Under the pieces are notes generated by a model, which saw only the letters and a program-made list of their open reading frames with translations, searched no databases and was not told the origin of the DNA. From Hetaerina americana (Eukaryota; Arthropoda; Insecta; Odonata; Calopterygidae): DNA of 64,000 nt. The stretch is taken from contig JAKTNV010000009.1 of assembly GCA_022747635.1 (NCBI GenBank), positions 69,214,407 to 69,278,406 on the forward strand, in the 5' to 3' direction. The translations under genes and the position numbers were made by a program. How positions within the stretch are numbered: position 1 is the stretch's first letter; each line of letters starts with the position of its first letter. Positions 43,220-56,369 of the stretch are shown here, in pieces.

Positions 43220-46055
43220 CCCTTCCATTACTTGTGCAAATGAACGCAGCTGTCCGTCACCCCCCCCTTATCTATTACCACTACTCTGTGCATTTGGATG
43301 AAATACTTGCCTTGAACTTAAGTATAACTCAGGCAAATACGAAACCTATATTCCTTCCTTTCATATTCCTATTTTATTCCGTTTCATCCTTCTCTTCGTG
43401 TCGATCTCTTAACTTATCCTTGAATAGAGTTGACCTTAATCCGATCTTTTTCAATATCGCTTTCATCGTTACCTCCTGATACAACAAATGTGGCGGCCAT
43501 CATTCGGATAATATTGGAAGCTGAAATTTATAAAAATATCCGCAAGTATGGTACCGAGGTACATCAATTTATAGAATCGTAAGATTATTCGCCAATGATG
43601 CGATTTTCTGCTATTTATAAAAAATAAAAGAACTCTCATGCTCCATATAATGAACTCAACAATATTATGACTTGCTTTCAGAAATATACCCATTAAAATC
43701 TGGAAAATGTGCCGCATTGAATTTTAGGGGAAAGAAATTCACTCAACCTAAAAAGCGTTCAAATTTCGAGCAGAAGACATGCAAAGAGTAGACCATATAA
43801 ATATAGCTCCTAAATCAAACCAACATTGAATCTAGCATGAGAAAAGCATACGAGGAACGGGAACTTCATCAGAGCAACTTTGCTCCATCAAACGAATATC
43901 TGGGAGACGTTTTAATGGGATGCTTAGAGATAGGCGTTACTTAGACCTCACCTGAACACGCATAAAGAATTAGAGGCCCTGCGAACAAATAACTATTTAA
44001 TTTTGCAATTAAAAATTTCCTTATTTCTTGATTTCTATTAATAAAAAAAGGACAAAGAGTATTATTAATTTATTACGTGGTTTTGAAATCACTGGAAGCA
44101 CTTATATAATATGTCCGACTCAAAGGTTTGAATGGAGACCAATGAATCGAGTTCAACACTGACACAGGGGAAACACTTCCACTTCCATTTATTGTCAAAC
44201 GAGACCGCAATCAGATGTTAAGGGAAACTCGACCTTGAACTGTCCGATAGTAATAGATGGTAAAAAGTACTCATAAACATTTAAACTTCATTTAATCAAA
44301 AGATAGCCGTACTAATCATAGCCAATTACCACTTAGGCTGATCTTCTGAATGTTTTTGGAACACGCCCTCCATGTAGATGATAGGGTTAAAGTCGTGTAT
44401 AGAAGGTAATAAAAACGTGTAGCTTAAAATTTTTAATACTTTTTACCCTCTACTCAGATATATGCTTTGAATTGACCCCAAATATATTGAAGTAAGTCCA
44501 GAAATATTAATGTAACAGAATATTTATTTAATGGTGTACTAGATGAGGCTACGATTTTTAACATAGTCAAAGAGTAAGCATTTACACGTATTTCATCGTT
44601 CAATCCAATAAAAGGAAGTGAATTCTTTTGCAGTTTAATATTTGAAAGTCAGCCTAATTTTATTTTCGGTATTACTAATTGAGAAATAAAACGGATGTGA
44701 CTAACTAGTTCACGCTCTCTACTAATTAATTGGATTTGCTCGTTTGAATCGCAGCATAGTGAGTTGTTTCTTTCCATGGCGAAGCTCCACATGAAAACTT
44801 TATTTATTTTATCATAAAAGCTCGAAGAATAAGCACCAAGTTCAGTGGCGACATCCAATTTTCCTTCCAAGGAAATATTCCTGGATGCCTAGCCAAAGAA
44901 TTACTTTCTTTGGGGTGATCTACGGCATTCTCTTTGGCTTTATTCTCTCTTACTCTTGGCTTGGATTTGCTATGGAAAAGATCCAATTCTCGTGATAACG
45001 AGAGCTGCTGGTGAAGGCTAGCATTCTAAGTAAATGTACCGTGTAACCAGCGATCTCAAGAAAAAGTTTAAGATCTGTTCCCTTAAAAAATGATACTTCA
45101 CGTGCCAACGTACTTTTTATCTTGATTTTTAGTTGGTATTTTGCCAATCGGTAACACTAAAGGAAATAATATTGTTGGTGGCCTTCCTTTAGTTTATAAA
45201 CATATTATCACCAAGTATGATTACTGTTAATATCGAAATATAGTGAAATCTGAGGGAGATCATTGATGTAAAAGAAAAAACTAAAATTTTTAGGGTTGTC
45301 AAGTTACCAAAGGATGGTGGAGATTAAATGAAAAGAAATTATCGTCAAAAAGTAAGTCTTTAACACAATAGATAAAACCAAAAAAGTAGATTTAAAATCA
45401 ATACTATGAAGAAAGGGATTGGTATATACTCAAACTAAACTAATAACTACCATCATACCACTTAAAATAGATAGCAAAATTGTGCAAAAATAGAGTCCTT
45501 TATACCAAGAAAAATACAAAATGAACCAAAACACTTGAAGCAGGTAATGATAGATATTGTCGGAAGTTAATTCGGTGTTAAGAAGGAATTGAGCGCCCAT
45601 CTGTGAAGATATAGGATAAATCTAGCAAATGAATCTGCAAATTAAGGTTTAATGAAGAGACATTTTTAATCTTTTTAGAAAAGACCGATTTACGTTGAAT
45701 TTTGAAGCCAATATATTGCCACCGATTCATTCTTTGCTGCATTACGTCTCACATGGTCATTAATCCTTTTAATTTCCTAGCGGCGCTCGTGAGACGAGTT
45801 AGGGCTTCAAACAAAGTTATTGGCCAAGTCTCAAAATGAGTACTCGTCTTTTTCTCCTTATATATCCCCGAAAATTCCACAAAAAATTAAATGGTGTGCC
45901 CTAGTAAAGATTAAGGAAGACGGATTCGTGCAATGAGAAGTTAAGATCAAATGCATTTCATTTCTTAGAACTTCACAGCAGAAAGAATTTCCGACCCCCA
46001 AGGAGATCTCCGATTCATAAAAAGAGACGTTTCGGGCGTGATATGGTCGAATAAT
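43220..46055. other. Non-coding stretch
   Basis: No recognisable gene, transposon or repeat over about 2.8 kb; AT-rich from 43300 on. Confidence 0.4.
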
Positions 46056-46058
46056 GTG

Positions 46059-46239
46059 ATTAACTAAAAATTGGCAATTTTCCACAAAATAAGATTTATT
46101 ACGACCAGTTTCCATGTAACTGCATATTCACCATCGGTTTCTATGTAACTATATCATCATGACCTGATGATGATGTAGTTACATGGAAACTGGTCGTAAT
46201 AAATCTTATTTTGTGGAAAATTTACAATTTTTCATTAAT
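46059..46239. repeat. Large palindromic repeat related to 21.1 kb
   Basis: Left arm 46059-46121 and right arm 46177-46239 are near-perfect 63-bp inverted copies (ATTACGACCAGTTTCCATGT and its complement). The centre holds an extra partial copy and the CTGATGA core. The outer arms share AAAATTGGCAATTTTCCACA with the repeat at 61.05 kb. Confidence 0.9.
46164..46195 (+). ncRNA. Hammerhead-ribozyme-like motif, degraded
   Basis: CTGATGA (46164-46170), helix ATGTA/TACAT, GAAAC (46186-46190) and GTC (46193-46195). Compared with the 21.1-kb copy, a G replaces the C that closes helix II, so activity is less likely. Confidence 0.4.
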
Positions 46240-46244
46240 CTCCG

Positions 46245-48000
46245 ATACATTCAACTAGAGATAACTCATCTTACATTGATTCTGATAAATTTTCTGTTTC
46301 TTAAGAATAAAATTAAACGGAATATTTTTCTATTGTTTCCATTTAAAACATTTTAGTTAAAATTTTCATCTACCTTTTTCACTTAAAATATTCACGGCTC
46401 TTGTCATATAGGATTGCTTTACGATTTGTTCTTAAATAACAGCAGAAATTTATATTTCCTAGAGAAACTTTTCCAGGCTAGGTGTTTAAAATGTATTCGT
46501 AGCATTTCAAAAGGCTGGGATTCAATCTCTTCACCCATCCACGGCGGCAGAAATCTTGCTCTTTTGGTGTCAGTAATGAGAGAAAAGAATGGAAACCTTT
46601 GAACTGAAATCTCTCAAGAAAAGCATGCCAAGGAGGAGCAACCGACACGACAATAAGACTTAGATCTTGGGAAACTCTTTGTCGAGTTCAAGTAGGTACA
46701 TGGATGGCGTTATAACCCCTTTCGCAGCCGTCAGCGCCCGCACAGACGGAGGGAAGGGATGACTGTGGAGCCAAGGGTAGCGCGCCCCCACATGACAGAA
46801 GAAGAAGCTAATTCGAGGAGCGTGTTAATCCTGATTTATTCCCTCCAGCCCCTTCACATACCCTTCCAAACTCCACGCCTCCTTCGTCGCCCGGGCAAGG
46901 AGACAAGACACCGCGTCCCATAAATTCCTGGAGACTGTTTGCGGTCTGCATCAACCCCTTAAGCATAAAGCCCGCTTTCCTCCCGCCCCTCCCAACCATC
47001 ACCCAAGCCTTCACCAAATCTTCTGTGCCCTCTTTGCTTCCCGTGTCAGCCTCTTACAAGTATATCCCGATTGGAGGGTGAGGGTCGTCGGTCCATTGGT
47101 GGATCTGTCAGTGGACATTACGGTGTACCAAGGGAGAATTTTTATAAAGGCACGAATATACTAGATGCATGCATCGACAATCGAGGTCTGTGCTTTTTAT
47201 TGCGTAGATCAAGGGGATTAATTCTGCGACGGTGTATGCGGTATGCAGAATTTCCTCCAAAGTTTCAAACTTTGGTGCTATCTCGTGATTTCTTCTCTGC
47301 TATGTTTCTTTGCTCCAAGGGTATGCTATCTTAACATTATCCTAACATTTGGTTCTCTTTGGTCAGCGAATAATGTACACCTCCAAGTCCAACCAAGCAG
47401 AAAGCTAAACTCCTTGAACACCCACACTGCAGCTATCCTTCTCCGCATTCTTTCTTTCCCCGTTCGAGCTACCTAAGTATTATTGTGACAGAATTATAAC
47501 GCGAAAATATAGTTGAATTTTTCTGTGAATTTGTTGTGAAGCTGTTGATCAAAATTCATGAATAAAAATATGTTTATAATTTATTTGCACATCATCAAAG
47601 AATAACTATTTAGAACGTGTGTCTGGGAAGATTCAGGCAAACACAATCAACATTATTTAATTATAGATAATAAAGAGAAACATGACATTAGTATGACTGC
47701 GAATTAATTATGAAGCCAACTACCTTAATATTTGCTATACCATGAAGCTACATAAATACTGCCAACGACAGCGGACCCAAGATCACACTACGTCATTTAC
47801 AATATGCTATATTGGTGTTACCTCTTTGTAAGTAGTTTATATTAAGCTTGATCATTCTAAAAACGTAAAATAAAATTTTTGCTACACACTTTGAAATGAA
47901 AAAACTCATTTACATTCAAGTAAACTTTTCAAATGCACTATGGGGTGCTGATAATATAACTTAGTAGGATATACTAGTTATTAGGGGATGCAACCGACAT
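46245..48000. other. Non-coding stretch
   Basis: A GC-richer block at 46700-47110 contains open frames without domains; the remainder is AT-rich and unrecognised. Confidence 0.4.
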
Positions 48001-48104
48001 CTAGGGTCTATTGTGCCATTCGGGAAAGGTAGACAAAGGGATAGGATGCACAGGGTGGAGAAAGGTAGGGGAAACGGTAGCCGGGATTAGCCTACCCTTA
48101 ACAA

Positions 48105-48182
48105 AAGGCGCCAAGGAGTCCGCAGTTGCACGTCCTAACCGACGGACTGCGTACTAGCTACCGTTCCACTTTGGTCCCCGAT
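48105..48182. repeat. Dispersed repeat, copy 2
   Basis: AAAGGCGCCAAGGAGTCCGC and AGTTGCACGTCCTAACCGAC with GGACTGCG align with 43020-43067. Surroundings do not align clearly. Confidence 0.4.
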
Positions 48183-48189
48183 AAAGAAA

Positions 48190-51100
48190 CTAGTGAGGTG
48201 TTCTTGCATTCTCAAATACTTCTGTAGAATATTTGTATTTTTCGCTGTACAGGTTTCGCTGCACAATCATCAATTGCGGGGAAGTAGAAAGCAAGTAATG
48301 AATGGCTTTATAATCCGGGGGGTACAATATCATCTTAATTCTGAGGTAGTTAATTTTTAAGATCAATAAAATATTTAAAAATAAAAATTAGTATTTTCTG
48401 CCCTTGTTTAGTCTAAAAACTGTATATTAAAATCAAGTATAGCAAAGCATATAATGTTATATCCATATCAATGGTCAAAACCATTAAGCAAATTAATTAA
48501 GTATTTTGCTAATACAGTTACTGAAAATTGCGTTTTAATGGTGCTACTATATAGTGAGACAGTAGTATTTCCACAAATATATTCTTCCATTTGAATCCTA
48601 TTCGTAAATATGCCATCAATGTATTCAAATCCATTGAGCAATAAACAAAAGATGAAAGCAAATGATGATATTTCAATTGCTTCGAGACAATTTCGGAAAT
48701 TTGGAATACTAAAACGATTAGAAACCAAATTTGAGAGATCTCGGTGAAAAAATATAAGGGGTAGATGATTTATCCAAAAGAGAATCAACATTTAAATAAA
48801 TGGCCCCTAAATGCTATACTGCACAAGTAATTCCATATTGGGCCATTAAAATGTAATTTTTGGGAATGATATTGCTTTAAGGATTTTACAATGCGGTTAT
48901 TGGTTCTTTCATTTCACTTGAGACACACTCATATAATATATATTAGGATGTCTCCATCGCGAGGAACTGATGATCACACATTTATTTGGTGATCACCTCG
49001 CTAAAAGTGAAAAGGTTTGAAACCATTACTTTTGCATAATATCATTAGCACAAGATTAGAGACATAAAAAATTATATTGAAAGTTTGAAAATTTCCTCTC
49101 TTCTGCGATTCATAAAGGATGTGAATGGAGCTTTCGTCAAGGTCCCCCAAATGTGAAGTAATTGCACAAGAGAGCCTAGTTTTTTGCCATTTGAGCAGGT
49201 GAATATTACTGTACCTAGTAGTCAGATAGGTTTTAAATACGTATGGAACTGAAAACAACTTTTTGGGAGAAACCATTTTATTTTACAAAAGTGTATCCTT
49301 TTAGGCTTATTACTTTTTTCCAACACTTCTTCAATTTTTTTAATTCCTTCCAATTTACTCGATTGTTCCAGTTCTGCAAAATTTATTTGTTTTTGCAATC
49401 ACCTTCTGGTTTGAACGAAATCTCCTTCCCGTCAGCAATTTCTCCAAATTGGAGAACAAATAGTCTGTGAGAGCGAAATCTGGAAAATTGAGGGAGATGT
49501 GGAACGAGTGGAAACAGGACTCCATCAATTTTGCGTCCACAGCCGAAGAGTGAGTGAACTGATGCGTTTCTATGATGGAAAAGGATTATTTTGTGGGCCA
49601 ATCGTTTACGTTTTTCTTACAGATTGGTTTTCAAGGGGCCTAATTACGATGTATATTGTGCATATTTGATATTTTAATCCGTTTTCAAATAGTCAGCGAA
49701 GATTATTCCTTGTGAGTAATGAAAAACAGTGCCTGCAATCTTCACAGTTGGTTTTTATAAAAATTATTTTTTTCCATAGGCAATCTACTGGAAAACCATT
49801 GCTTGGACTCTTTCTTGGTTACAGGCGTGCAATATTGCATCATATTCGGCTTACAGTTACAGAAATACTCATCCAGTCCAGCGGATCTCGCTGAAATAGC
49901 TACAAACTGGCATATGAAATTTTCTCACGGTTTCTCTTTTAAAATCGCGATTCTAATCTAAATAATTACACAAATTATTAAAAATATTACAAACCAATTT
50001 ACTTGAATTGCTTTCAGTACTCTCTAACACTATCCACCACGTTATGCATTTTATCGTTAGTTTCTGCAGAAGCGAACTAATGATACAAAGTTTAACAGTA
50101 GTTAACAGATAGCCCAGAAGTTTCAGTGGCGCCAACACCGAAAATTTTGAAAACACAAATTAACCGTTCTAAATGGAGGTGCAGATTTACAATAGTTAAT
50201 ATTATGCCTTTGTTTGGTATCCAAGGGTGTGAAATAATGTTTGATTAGCACAAATATTGGACTCTCGAATCGACTAGCTCGATTCAAATGAGCGCAGACC
50301 ACAAAATAATGGACCTAACAACAAATACATAACTTCAGTCCAAAGATGCTGCTAACTTATAATAACTTGGACATCACAGTTTGTGCCACCTCGATGATTC
50401 TTCGCGTCTTTTAAACTAACTTTGTATTTTACGTACTATTATCATCAGTATCATTAGGATAGCATATTATTAGTCTGTAATGTTTTACTTTCGGCGCTTG
50501 CATTATATGACCCAATCTTTATTAAATCTATGATAATTACTGAAACACTGGATTGAAGAACTCCTTCCTAAAAGATGGTAGTTAAAATTTTCGACAGCCG
50601 AAACTCCGTCAGATACCACGGATAATTTTTTTTTTCGTTTGTGAAGGCAAAATTTTATGAAAAGTTAAAACTAAAACTCTGATTGTACTAAACTAACGAT
50701 CCCTTCTCAGATTTATTGGGACGAGTATAAATGAGTTTCATTCTTGGACAAAATCAAATCGTTTCGTTTGGTTCTGATTGACAATTTAGCCGGGTGAATC
50801 TCCACAACTACTGCTCTTTCGTCCGATTTGAATCGCAAACCTTAATCCGTGGTTCCAACTAAAAAAATACTTAAATTACGGCTATACTCTGAGTAATAGG
50901 ATATATCCAGGCATCATTTAAAGAATTGAAAAAGTAGTTTATAGGACATCTGTTAGCAGCGGAAAATTTTTTAAATGAAAAATCATTCCTTTGGCAAGGA
51001 AACAAATTCACCGACGTCATCTTAAAGAGTGCAGCCATCGTATCACGATCAGATTCCATTATAATTAAGATATGAATATTCATTTTCTTAATTATTTAAT

Positions 51101-53300
51101 CTTTAGAACAAACCATCATTTGTCACTAAAATGATGGGCAGTCTTAAATTTTTAAGTAATCCTATTCATGAATTTTTTCATTAAACATTTTATTATACTT
51201 ATCTATGTAGCATGTTATTTTATTGATTTTCACGGAATATTAAGGTCACCATAAGCAGAGACATGGGCAATTTACTACCCCGTTGACATTATTTAAGAAT
51301 TATTTTCATCAAGTATTGTGTAGGATGCTTTTATCCACTTAAAGTCAGTCTTAGACGCCAAATACTTTCTAAAGGTAAGTTTATTTGAAGAATTGTTCTT
51401 CCATGTCCAAGCGGTAGTTGATTTTGTATTCTCAAAACTTTACCCATAAAGGGATGGAAAATATATGTTACGGTTTTCACAAAAACTGCCTCAGGTGCTC
51501 TTTAGAAGCCATCTAAACGGAATTATGCAGGTAGAAATGAAAATATTTGAGGAAAGTTATAATTTTTCATTATTACCATTTTTTAGTGGAATAAATGTTT
51601 GTGTTACTAATTTTCAAAGCTGCTTACATGAAGAAGGATGACTTAATTATTATAATACATTTTTAAGGCTTTCCACTTTTAATGTTCATCAAAAGAAGCA
51701 GCGAAACAATATTTTATCAATTTAACTTTAATAAAAAGTATTGCTGTGGCTAAAACTTGAAGATCACATCATTGTAACCTTATTTCAAATACGAAGTCAA
51801 CAAAATAGGTTACGGTCACGTCCTTTACGTCCTCTTGATGATACAACCTTGAGTATAAGGGCTATAGAAATAAGGCAAGACAAAGAAATTGATGACGTGC
51901 CCCGACTAGACCCCAACTAGCATCCTATCCAACCCTTATCCTATGAAGCCTCCCCCTAAGATGGTCGCTGTTTCCTTTCGATAGCATTCTGCCAAGAGTG
52001 TATCGAGCGAGCGACGCGGAATAGTCTCGTGCCGTTGCGACCCATGGAAGTCATTGCAAGAGGGCCCGGTACAAGCTATATAAGGGGCTAAAATCCTTCT
52101 CCCCCCATAGTAACCTACCACTCCCTCTCCTCACTCCCTCGGAAGACCATTATATAGCCTCCTTCGATACACCCTTCGCGCTTCCCATAGCATTGGGGAA
52201 AGAGGGACTATTCTTAGCACAGTGATACACCTATCCCTCATCGCGTGTGGAAGATAAGGCTCCCCAGGCACTGCGGAGATTTCAAGAGGAGATAGGCGAC
52301 CGGGAAGGAGTGGTTAGGGGTGTGGCGATCTAAAGAACAGGATTGGGGAGGGTTTTAGCGAGAAACTCTGTTGCAATGGGTATATTACTTGAATTATAAA
52401 TGAGATGGATGACAGTAAAATTATCAAATGGAAGGGTAGATAACCTGAAAAAAGGAGATGGACGAAAGGAGTGATGAAATTATTTTATTTTATTCATTTA
52501 TAGATGGGTATATACAGAACGGTGTTGGTGAATAAAGTGTTTCAAGAATAAAACTTATTACTTAGAATATAGTAACGTCTATTTCTCGTTCATTTCGTTA
52601 TTTCCCTTAGCACATGGATTTTTCCCTTTATTAGAGACTTAACATCGAATATTTCTATAGGCATTCATACAAAGAATAAAAATGACTCCATCGTAATCCA
52701 TTTTTACAAAATGTAATAATAATATTACACGCACGAAACAATTGCATTTGACTTACCTATAAGTTTTTCAACCATGATGAATGCTTGGATGCAGAAAACG
52801 AAAATTATCTACATTGAAGATGTTTTCTTCCACTCAGATGGGTATAGCATAAGTATATAATTAGGTAAGTGTTAAATTTTATATCAAATATGCAGAAGCA
52901 TATCTGGCCATGTTCATTTCATGGGCATTGCGAGGATATTAAGTGGTATTGTGATGTAATCCACATGTGAGACAACAGATAATTGGTACTGAAAGGAAAC
53001 TTGGGAGTCTCAATTTGATATATTGGTATGAATTCTGTAAATCAGCTTATTATCACCACTGTGTGTGGTCAAAATCATTTTGAATAGTGTAGGTCGGAGT
53101 AATTAGGTTCTTCGGAGGGAAAAATGGCTAATATTGGATTCATTTTTTTCCGAAGAAAACCTAAAAAAATGAGTTGCCTACCATTTTAGGGAGGTAACAA
53201 TTCTGTCCTTCTAACGATAGCCGATGTGATATTAAACGAGTCTTTATGGCTGCATTTAAAATCGGCTTCCGAGACCAAAACTGGTCGAATCCAAACCAAG
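48190..53300. other. Long unrecognised stretch
   Basis: About 5 kb without a recognised gene, transposon or repeat on either strand. A GC-richer interval at 51.93-52.36 kb contains TATATAAG at 52077-52084 within CCGGTACAAGCTATATAAGG; a promoter there is conceivable but nothing coding follows. Confidence 0.4.
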
Positions 53301-53306
53301 GTTTCA

Positions 53307-53343
53307 CCAAACAACCAAACCAACCAACCAACCAAACCAACAC
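53307..53343 (+). repeat. (CCAA)n microsatellite
   Basis: CAACCAAACCAACCAACCAA units over about 37 bp. Confidence 0.85.
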
Positions 53344-53344
53344 A

Positions 53345-54595
53345 TTGGAAGAATATGTGACACCGTCTTTTAAAAGTTGGCTTCATTTTAGATAGTCTTG
53401 GTGCAAATAAAAAAATTAAGGAGAGACGCTCTTTCATCATTGGCAATTTCACAAATGAAATATGTGAAAAGCGCTCAGAATTTGCCAGAGAAAATTTAAA
53501 CTAAAATAAATGACCTCACGCTTAAATAAGGCCATCGTCATGACTTCGTCGTGAAAATAAATTTTGTGAGCTTACACGAGAAACATGAAGGATTCCATCC
53601 AAACACGAGGAGAATAGGAGGGTAATCCTTTTAAAAACGTATTGGATACGAGACTATTTGTGGCCTGTTGCTATCTCGCATGGCGATAGAAAAAATGTTA
53701 CAACCGAATAAGTATTTTGGTGAGGGGTTTAACATTGCATTTTAATTTGAAAATTAGAGGTACTCTAAAGATATAATTTCATTTGGCATTGTTTTTAAAA
53801 GAACGCTTTGAAGGGAATTAAGAAAATTGGATGAAATTAACAACGCATTAACTCCATAAATATATGCACTCTAATGGACCAGTTACTAGTAGCCCACGTG
53901 AAGCTCTCAGTAATATTTGTTTCCGTTACTTGAATATTTTGATTCCTTAGAATGTTACTAATCTTTTATAAGTATGCAAAGGTTTGGGAGCCTAGAAGAT
54001 GTTTCAGGGAATTCTAATTTTAGCCTCTCAATAGAAGAAAAAACAAGGCAACTATTGAGTGAAAATAGTGTAAAATCGTGGGATAGGGAGAAAAATGCAT
54101 AGAAAGACTAAGTAAAACATGAAAATCTAGAGAGTTATTTATGAAAACCTGTTTTAATAAGAAATTCTACAAAAGAGGGCTTTCTTGTCTCACTATTTTT
54201 AGATGCCCAGTTAATAAGACAAGAGTGTGAAGGCTACTTGGGCTGCGATGGCTGCAGTAATATATGCCCAGAACATAAAAAAAAGTTTGTATTCGAAGCC
54301 GAGAATTAAGTCCAACGTTTATTACTTACGAAAAGATAGGTGGGCAAAAGAGAATGGTGAAATCGTCATGGATTGATTGATTCAAGTGGAGGACGAAAAT
54401 GCAGCCCTGTAATACAAAGCTTCCATACCCTTCATACGTATTTCACTCTCTCTTTCTCCTATTCTCCCCTCGAGGCAGGTACATGCTTTCTAGAGGCTGA
54501 ACTAGACGAGGAGAGGAAAAGGCGGCTCGGAGCATCTAGAAGCGTTGACAAAAGGCATTCTACCTGGATTAGTTCCTTTAGCCGCTAACTGGGAA
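53345..54595. other. Non-coding stretch
   Basis: AT-rich, nothing recognised. Confidence 0.4.
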
Positions 54596-54599
54596 TGGG

Positions 54600-54830
54600 T
54601 GTGGCTGTGATATCCCTTCTTCACCCTGCCAACCCCTTCTTTCTCCCTCGCATACCTCCCCACCCCATATCGCCCCACTGGTCGCGCCCGTCTCCCCCTG
54701 GCCTCTTGACCTCCACCCTGCCCCTCACTTCGTTCCATCCCTTCCCTCACTGCCCACCCCATTCTCTCCTATGTACCTCTTCTCCATGTCATCGGACTGG
54801 CCCCAAAAGCTTACCCTGAGGTACCACTTG
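54600..54830 (+). repeat. Pyrimidine-rich tract
   Basis: The plus strand is heavily C/T over about 200 bp (for example CCCTCACTTCGTTCCATCCC). Open frames over it are artefacts of composition. Confidence 0.6.
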
Positions 54831-54834
54831 GTCC

Positions 54835-56055
54835 CACTGGCCGGAAGGCTTACCCTGCTAGGTAGGTACTGACCTCATTGGGTACATACCTTTCTCTGTT
54901 GGCAAAAAAATCTATGAATATATTTCGTTCTCTTGCTACGAACTCCTGAGTACACGTATATAACTCGCTACACCACTCATTCCTCTAGTTTAGATTTTCA
55001 ATTGCCAGTTTGAAGAATTTAAGTTCCATACTTCTTTTGCTTTAAAATAGCCAGTACCAGGCTGAAAGCTATTAAAATAAGATTTCCACAGGGAGTACGT
55101 GAAGATTTAGATTTAGAGCATAAGTTTCCAAAGTATAGCAGCTTTAAATTCTCCGAGAACACAATAATACTTTACGCAAAAAAATAGAGATTTTGGCTGT
55201 TCGCACTTCCATCAATTTCGATAACAAATCCGATAACTACATAAAAAAAGGATTGGATTAAAATTATAGCTGATTTACGATAATTTCATTTCCAATCAAA
55301 AAGTAAATCCGCAGCTGCATGCACCCTGGACGAGATTACGTGAAATCATCAAGCAACTGCATAGCCTCTAGCTCGCATGTTGGAAAAATATCTGGGGCCG
55401 ACTTTTAAAATCTTCCACAGGGTGGGATTAGTTGATTAAACAGTAAAACTGTTCTCTTAGAATACGCAAGATCAAAAATAAAATACGTAACGTAACGTAA
55501 AATACGTAAGCATTTAGGATTCACTGGAGAAAGTAAACATTGACTAATTAAATACATTTCAATTAAGACCTACAATGTCAAAATCATTGTGAAAATCAAT
55601 TTAATGACCTTAAGGTAGAATTTCCGCACAAATACGTATTCCACCCAAGCGCGAGGATGATAAGAGAAAGTAAGACTTTCAATAACGTCGAGGGCAATAG
55701 TTTAATTGACACGTCGCGTAAATTATCAGGGCCATCAACTGTATTGGCAGATTGGGTAACCCGGATAAAATTAGATGCATGTACATATTTCAAAACTCTG
55801 TCTTTCTTGTACGGTTCGCATTCACTATGAACTTGGTATCCTCAAGTGTGAAATGGAAACTCTTCCTTATCACTATTTTTTAATTGTGTTAAGGCCCGTA
55901 TTTCACCAAGTATTTTTTTTTCGAATGACCTCATTCGTGTTCTGTTCATCTGTTTTTAAGTCTCCCTTTCAATCCCTCGTCCCTCTCCGCGGGGGGAAAT
56001 TCCTGCTACCTGCAACGTTGGGTCGCATTCCCTGCCTTTTACAGACTCTTTGGGG
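54835..56055. other. Non-coding stretch
   Basis: A small tandem of ACGTAA units (AAATACGTAACGTAACGTAA) near 55480-55505; otherwise nothing recognised. Confidence 0.4.
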
Positions 56056-56059
56056 GTAG

Positions 56060-56364
56060 AGTTTTTCGTGGTGCATTTTCATGTGGTGTTTCAATTTCTT
56101 GCTTATTGTGTCCTGGCTTCCGTGTTGTAGGATGGCTTTCGTGCTGCATCATGGGGTGCAGTTTTTTAGTTGTTTTGCGGTATATGTGTTTGCATGAGTA
56201 TTGGATGGAGGGATTATTGCATGAGTGTGTGCGCTGCTGTGGGTGTGGTTTTCCGTGTTGTTTTTTTGCATGTGGTGTTTTTCCTTTTTGCGGTTGGTGA
56301 CCTAACACCCCCCGCCACACGCCCTTGCGGCGGCTTGCGGGGTATTATGTAGATGTAGATGAAG
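56060..56364 (+). repeat. GT-rich retroposon-like block ending in the 55-bp repeat, copy 2
   Basis: 56060-56309 is GT-rich and poor in A on the plus strand (TGCATGAGTGTGTGCGCTGC), unlike its flanks. It ends with a 55-bp segment (56310-56364) identical to 42587-42641, with the CCCCGC/GCGGGG hairpin and TGTAGA tail. I infer a retroposon whose 3' end is the hairpin and tail; no protein domain was found. Confidence 0.55.
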
Positions 56365-56369
56365 TATCA

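Noticed and set aside
52077..52084. Strong TATA promoter
   Set aside because: The box is present but no initiator, downstream exon or coding sequence supports it.
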